Source of the DNA: Phoronis australis
Taxonomy: Eukaryota > Phoronida > Phoronidae
Length of the DNA stretch: 64,000 nt
Reading direction: 5' to 3'
NCBI GenBank assembly: GCA_002633005.1
Contig: NMRA01000243.1
Span: forward strand, 294,449-358,448
In this document: positions 59,901 to 64,000 of the stretch, in pieces
How the letters are laid out: every line of letters begins with the position of its first letter
Numbering within the stretch: the stretch's first letter is position 1
Position numbers and translations under genes: made by a program
The notes under the pieces: generated by a model
Told to the model about the DNA's origin: nothing
Seen by the model: only the letters and a program-made list of their open reading frames with translations
Databases searched by the model: none

Positions 59901-62123
59901 GCAAATTCTATTGCACGTCAAATGCTATTATGTGGAGTAGATGGGTAAAATTATTGAGTGCACTAAACATCCACACATCGACCTCCTGAGATATGGTAAT
60001 TTGCCATTTTGCAGAAAAACAATCACCAAAACTATGGTATATTGATGAACTTAATGAAAGGAATGTAGAGTGTCGTTTCGGTAATATGACTATTGCCTTG
60101 AGACACACCATTTTACACAACTGTTTCGATTTATCTTACGCTAGTCACAAAACATCCAATCATGATTAAATAAAACACGTTTTGACATGAAAGACACTTC
60201 TCGTTTTCAATGGTCTGGTTACACTGTGGTCAGACTGGAGCTCAGAGGTGTTGTTTTTGGCTTGAAAAAGTTGACCAGGTGATACAGCACCAAATGTAAC
60301 AATAAAATTTCAATAAGTACAAATAATTGAAACTTTATCACAAGTTATCCCATGATAACAGCACAGTTAAACTAAGAAAATGGTGAAGTAAAACCTTCAT
60401 AATGTCAATTATCTTTGACAATGTAAAATTCTATGAACCGCCACAAAGTGTACTGTCAGAATAAGTAAAGAGCAATAAACGTAAAATTGACGAAGGACTC
60501 CCCACTGTGTTCACTGTACTGCTGGGAGGAACTACATACACATGGGCCCGCTAATCTCCGAACTCAGATCATCGAAACCGTCAGCGACTCAAGAAAATAT
60601 TTCAGTTTACTGGGGTTAGCCAACTCTAAAATGGAAATTCAAAAATGGCCCATGTTCGCATTGCTCGTGACTTGGGTTGGTGACGGAAATAGAATCCCAT
60701 CATGATGAGGAATATTAGGAGACTAACTTGAAGAAAGTAAAACGCCCAATTTGAATTGTCTTTTGCCATTTAAACAGGGCGAAATGTATTTTCAATAAAT
60801 CACATCACGTAAAAAGTTGTATGTTGTCATTGGTCACATTTCGGCTCAAGTTTCCAGTACAGAGATTAAACCTGGGCCCTAATTGGTCCAACTACGTCAC
60901 ACGGGGCTTGTTTTTCGAAAAGTATATTGGCTTTTGTCTTTCCGCTAAAAACCAGTCTAATAATGGCTTAACCTGTTTCATGAAAATCTGACTGAGGCTT
61001 GAAGTCAGAAAATTTGTCTACAATTTGAAATCAAGACGCAGAAATCCACAGTCTACTCGACTACATAGAAGACATTTCAAGAAATGCGTAAGAGAAAAAA
61101 ATCAACTTTGGGCCATTCCTAGTAAGATTTTTGACTTTGGTCCCAAGCCAAAAGACAATACTTCTCGACAAACAGGCGCCAGACGCAACTTTTCATTTTC
61201 CGGCCACCCAAACACGATCGTTGGCACAACAATGCAAGATTATCATCACTTCCAAATAAAACAATAAATAGGTACGAATACAGGCACACAGGATAGTCAG
61301 GACTCGGTATTGCTCAATGATTGCTGGCCAAGTGCAAAATACTTAGTTAACAGTGGCATATGGACCTTCTGGCACAAATCCAAAAGAGTGCTAATTTCAG
61401 TTCAATTAATGACAGAAATTGAAAAACTGCACCTATAATATTGCTTGAACAAAGCATTGGCAAAGCCGTATCGTATAATACTTAGAGTAACCTCTGAATG
61501 AAAAGTTAATCGGAATAATTTTGAAGACGGCAATAAGCCAATTAAAAACAACAGAGGCTTCACGAGCCAATCAAAGTCCATGAGGAAAGCATGGAATCCC
61601 TCTCTGTAGAAGCTGGATTTGCAAATGGCCACGATAAAAACCTTGCTGACAGAATGTCATATTAAAAGTATTTACAGGCTAGGCTGGGCATAGAGCCATC
61701 TGCTGGCAGAATGAATGGTGACACAGCTTTTACCAGGCAACGTGACACCTACACTAGAATATTCATACGACAGACAAAAAATTGTGCCTTTGGTATCGAG
61801 GGATTTCTAGTAACCAATACAACACCAAAAATCCTTGTTATGAGTTCATGGTTCAGCACCACTAACAACCAGAAGAAAACTTAACCACTTTATATAACAG
61901 ACCAGTAAAAAAAACTGGCAAGTGTCTGAAACAAGGCTGTTCAATAACATTTCCCATCGTAAAATAGCTGTGAGATCTCCAACAATACCGAATGCCTTTA
62001 ATACTGCTGTGCCACTAGTTCACAATACCACCCCTAGGTGGCTACTGCCTGTGATGGCACTGCCCAACCTGTACATTGAGATGATAAATAAAGGATTATT
62101 TACAATGGCGGTAAACTGTACAG

Positions 62124-62144
62124 AGACAGACAGACAGACAGACC
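62124..62144 (+). repeat. (CAGA)n microsatellite
   Basis: AGAGACAGACAGACAGACAG, just beyond the stop codon of the SSBP-like gene, in its 3' UTR. Confidence 0.8.
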
Positions 62145-62159
62145 GGCGATCTCCCGCTA

Positions 62160-62270
62160 TCATGGTATGAAGCCGTAGTCGCTGGGGTGATCAGCATCCT
62201 TTTCGAACTGTTTGGCCTCGGCCTGCATACTTTCTTTAATTTTCAAGATGGCCGCTGACTCGCCCGAGTC
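62160..62270 (-). CDS. SSBP-like terminal exon, charged helix
   Basis: The acceptor is aacttttctag. 36 codons run from DSGESAAILKIKESM to SDYGFIP and the TGA. Strong codon-level coding character and a phase-matched acceptor support the exon. Confidence 0.75.
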   Translation of the reverse strand, partial: DSGESAAILKIKESMQAEAKQFEKDADHPSDYGFIP

Positions 62271-63556
62271 CTAGAAAAGTTGCATTTATATGTGGTTTTA
62301 ATTACTGTTACATACGTTGGCAGTTCATTTAAAAAGCAACAAATGAAAGGGTGAACAGGGCAAACATACAAGCTAAACATGAACAATCGTGTAAATTAAA
62401 GGCCTTTGCGCAACCAAGGGAAATGTGCCCGTGCCTTCTGATGGGGAATTTTTTTGTTGGATGGAAACTCCCCCCCCCCCCCGGGTCACAATTAATCCTC
62501 CCCTTAGCCATGTCTCATCTGCTCTCCCTCAAATAGCCAAAACTGAAGCCTAGTACACAAGTTAGAGCAAACAACAAGAATGAGTTTTTTCTTGAAAATG
62601 GATCAGCTGCCCCTCCTCCCCCATCACCACCCTTTATTGGTAATGCTTCATGTAGCCAAAAGTTCCTGTGATATGAGAATGCAGACATTTCTACACAATG
62701 ATTCCTTGCATCACATGAAACGTCAAGCCAGTTTTTGAGTTCCTGATTAAATAAATATACCACCAATATGTGGAAACCGTCACGCAAAACGAATTTCACA
62801 AAATAAGACCAAACTATGCTTTCCGGGAAAAACAGTCGTGTTACGGCAAATAATGGTGATCTCAGAAGAAAACAATACCATACCATACTTATTACGATAG
62901 TCATATTCATAACATAAACCTCTTACAATCATGTACTTATTTCTATAATTTTCTACTCAAGAAACGTCTCAACAGGAAGTCTACTCTTTAGTACTGATAA
63001 AGAATTGTGAATTGAATCGTTTCAACTGGATTTACTTGATAAAAATGTCCTTTATCAAGCAAGTCCAGTTGAAATAATTCAATTTACTCCTTAACCGATA
63101 TGGCTGGATGGATAAAAAATTGCATTTCATTACTGATAAATAGCACAAAATTAAAAATAGCATTACCAAAATTACGGCACGCTTGCGATATACAGCTGTC
63201 CAAAACTTTACAAAAGATACAATTTTTCTTGAAACAATGCTTCAACTAGATTATCAAATCAAGAGTCTCCTTTCTGGCCACTGTTGTCGACTAAGTGATT
63301 AAATGTCTCAACACAACTTTACCCTGGGCTCCACAGCCCCACTACGTACAGGGTTTACACCGTGGTCACCGGGAAATGAGGGATTATAATTGGCCATGTC
63401 GCTAGCGCTACTTAGAGGCATGTTTTCTTGAGGTGTTCCGGGTCCGTTGGCTGGTGAATGTTTTATACTGTCCATCACCTCTCCGTTCATTACATTTGGC
63501 GGCATACCATCTGGTCCCATTGGGGGCATTTGACCGTCAGGGCCCATAGGTGGATA
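62160..63556 (-). CDS. Probable SSBP2/3/4 (SSDP)-like protein, last two exons
   Basis: The exons are 63556-63350 and 62270-62160, joined in phase 0, giving 105 codons plus TGA. The first encodes MGPDGQMPPMGPDGMPPNV, then MNG, HSPANGPGTPQE and NYNPSF in the order MNG, NSP, PGTPRD, NYSPSM that I recall from the C-terminus of vertebrate SSBP2/3/4. Those proteins are LDB1-binding transcriptional co-regulators with an N-terminal LisH (LUFS) domain, here outside the window. The second exon replaces the short vertebrate ending with a charged helix ESAAILKIKESMQAEAKQFE and a tail ending DYGFIP. I cannot confirm this tail from memory for the family, so another P/G/M-rich nuclear protein is possible. 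Further exons lie right of 64000. Confidence 0.55.
63005..63090. mobile_element. Hairpin MITE in the SSBP-like intron
   Basis: GAATTGAATCGTTTCAACTG with GATTTACTTGATAAA is mirrored, after a 7-base loop, by TTTATCAAGCAAGTCCAGTT and GAAATAATTCAATTT. A weaker related piece is at about 63225-63270. Confidence 0.7.
63350..63556 (-). CDS. SSBP-like penultimate exon, Pro/Met/Gly-rich
   Basis: The acceptor is attctttcag before TATCCACCT, and the donor is AACCCT|GTACGT. Two PPMGPDG repeats are followed by the GPGTPQE and NYNPSF motifs. Confidence 0.75.
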
Positions 63557-63699
63557 CTGAAAGAATAGACGTCGCTTTACTATGTGTAACTTACTCGTCA
63601 GATAGTTGTTTTAAAAAAAGTTAACAAAGTCTCTCCTCAACAAAAATTGGCAAAATTTCCAAGCAAAATTTCAAATGAAAGCGCTCCGAGGAGCGAACC

Positions 63700-64000
63700 T
63701 TGGCGAAATTAACCAAAAAGATGACGATAAAGATGATGACAAAGATGACGAATATGACGACGATGGTGAAAAAAAGAAGTATTAATAACATACACATGGC
63801 GAACGTAGAGGTCCGAAATCAGTAAGAAAAAGGTTACAGTCTTGTGCGACACTTGGCGAAATTAACGGAAAAGACAACGACGGAGATGATGACGAAGATG
63901 ACGAAGATGATGACGAATATGATGATGGTGGTGGCGATGATGAACAACATCACAACATTCATATGACGAACTTAGATGTCATAAATCAATAAGAAATAGG
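63700..64000 (+). repeat. Two ~150-bp tandem units containing GATGAC microsatellite
   Basis: GGCGAAATTAAC opens at about 63703 and again at about 63853. Each unit contains degenerate GATGAY/AAGATGACGAATATGA runs and ends with ...AATAAGAAA(A/T)AGG, the second at the window edge. It lies in an intron of the SSBP-like gene. Confidence 0.75.

Larger units (their letters stand above)
53092..62159. other. Gene-poor interval upstream of the GOLM-like gene
   Basis: Should include the GOLM-like promoter next to 53.1 kb and, at its right end, the 3' UTR of the SSBP-like gene. Otherwise I see only repeats: a hAT-like end at 53660-53683, a 32-bp duplication at about 54958-55027, and the foldback element at 55971-56990. 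A minus-strand ATTAAA at 62002-61997 is a possible poly(A) signal for the SSBP-like gene. No coding exon could be supported. Confidence 0.5.

Noticed and set aside
61025-61267. 80-codon basic frame left of the SSBP-like stop codon
   Set aside because: On the opposite strand to the gene, no splice context, and Arg/Lys richness follows local AAR/CGN composition. Nothing recognisable.

Overview
The window is a piece of animal nuclear genome: AT-rich DNA with short exons, GT-AG introns, abundant MITE-like elements and runs of N from a draft assembly. The gene set (HECTD4-like HECT ligase, otopetrin, DNAJC14, GOLM1/GOLM2-like Golgi protein, probable SSBP2/3/4-like protein) is metazoan. I favour a marine invertebrate, perhaps a non-vertebrate deuterostome, but the sequence does not fix the taxon. 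I found no prokaryotic, viral or organellar block.

Layout, left to right. (1) 2164-6631, + strand: the last four coding exons of a HECT-type E3 ligase, closest in recalled sequence to HECTD4. (2) 17421-7802, - strand: a complete seven-exon otopetrin proton-channel gene of 631 codons, convergent with the HECT gene. (3) 17422-26447: gene-poor, with nested transposon remnants. (4) 26448-38073, + strand: a complete eleven-coding-exon DNAJC14 gene of 798 codons, encoding an ER-membrane J-domain co-chaperone. (5) 53070-41930, - strand: a five-exon GOLM1/GOLM2-like gene of 438 codons, convergent with DNAJC14. Its large introns hold minisatellites and a segmental tandem duplication. (6) 53092-62159: gene-poor, with a 1-kb foldback-type element. 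(7) 63556-62160, - strand: the last two coding exons of a P/G/M-rich protein resembling the C-terminus of SSBP2/3/4. The rest of that gene lies beyond the right edge.

Every exon model was built by hand from the consensus splice sites, and the intron phases agree at every junction. That agreement is the strongest support for the models. The genes are unrelated housekeeping or membrane-traffic genes and do not form a pathway. I found no new multi-gene system. The most interesting structures are mobile or repetitive: an occupied and empty insertion-site pair inside a tandem duplication, a foldback element whose arms are 19-bp tandem units, a 86-bp hairpin MITE 33 bp from a DNAJC14 splice acceptor, a tRNA-like module carried inside a hAT-like element, and a nested composite repeat at 22.7-23.9 kb.
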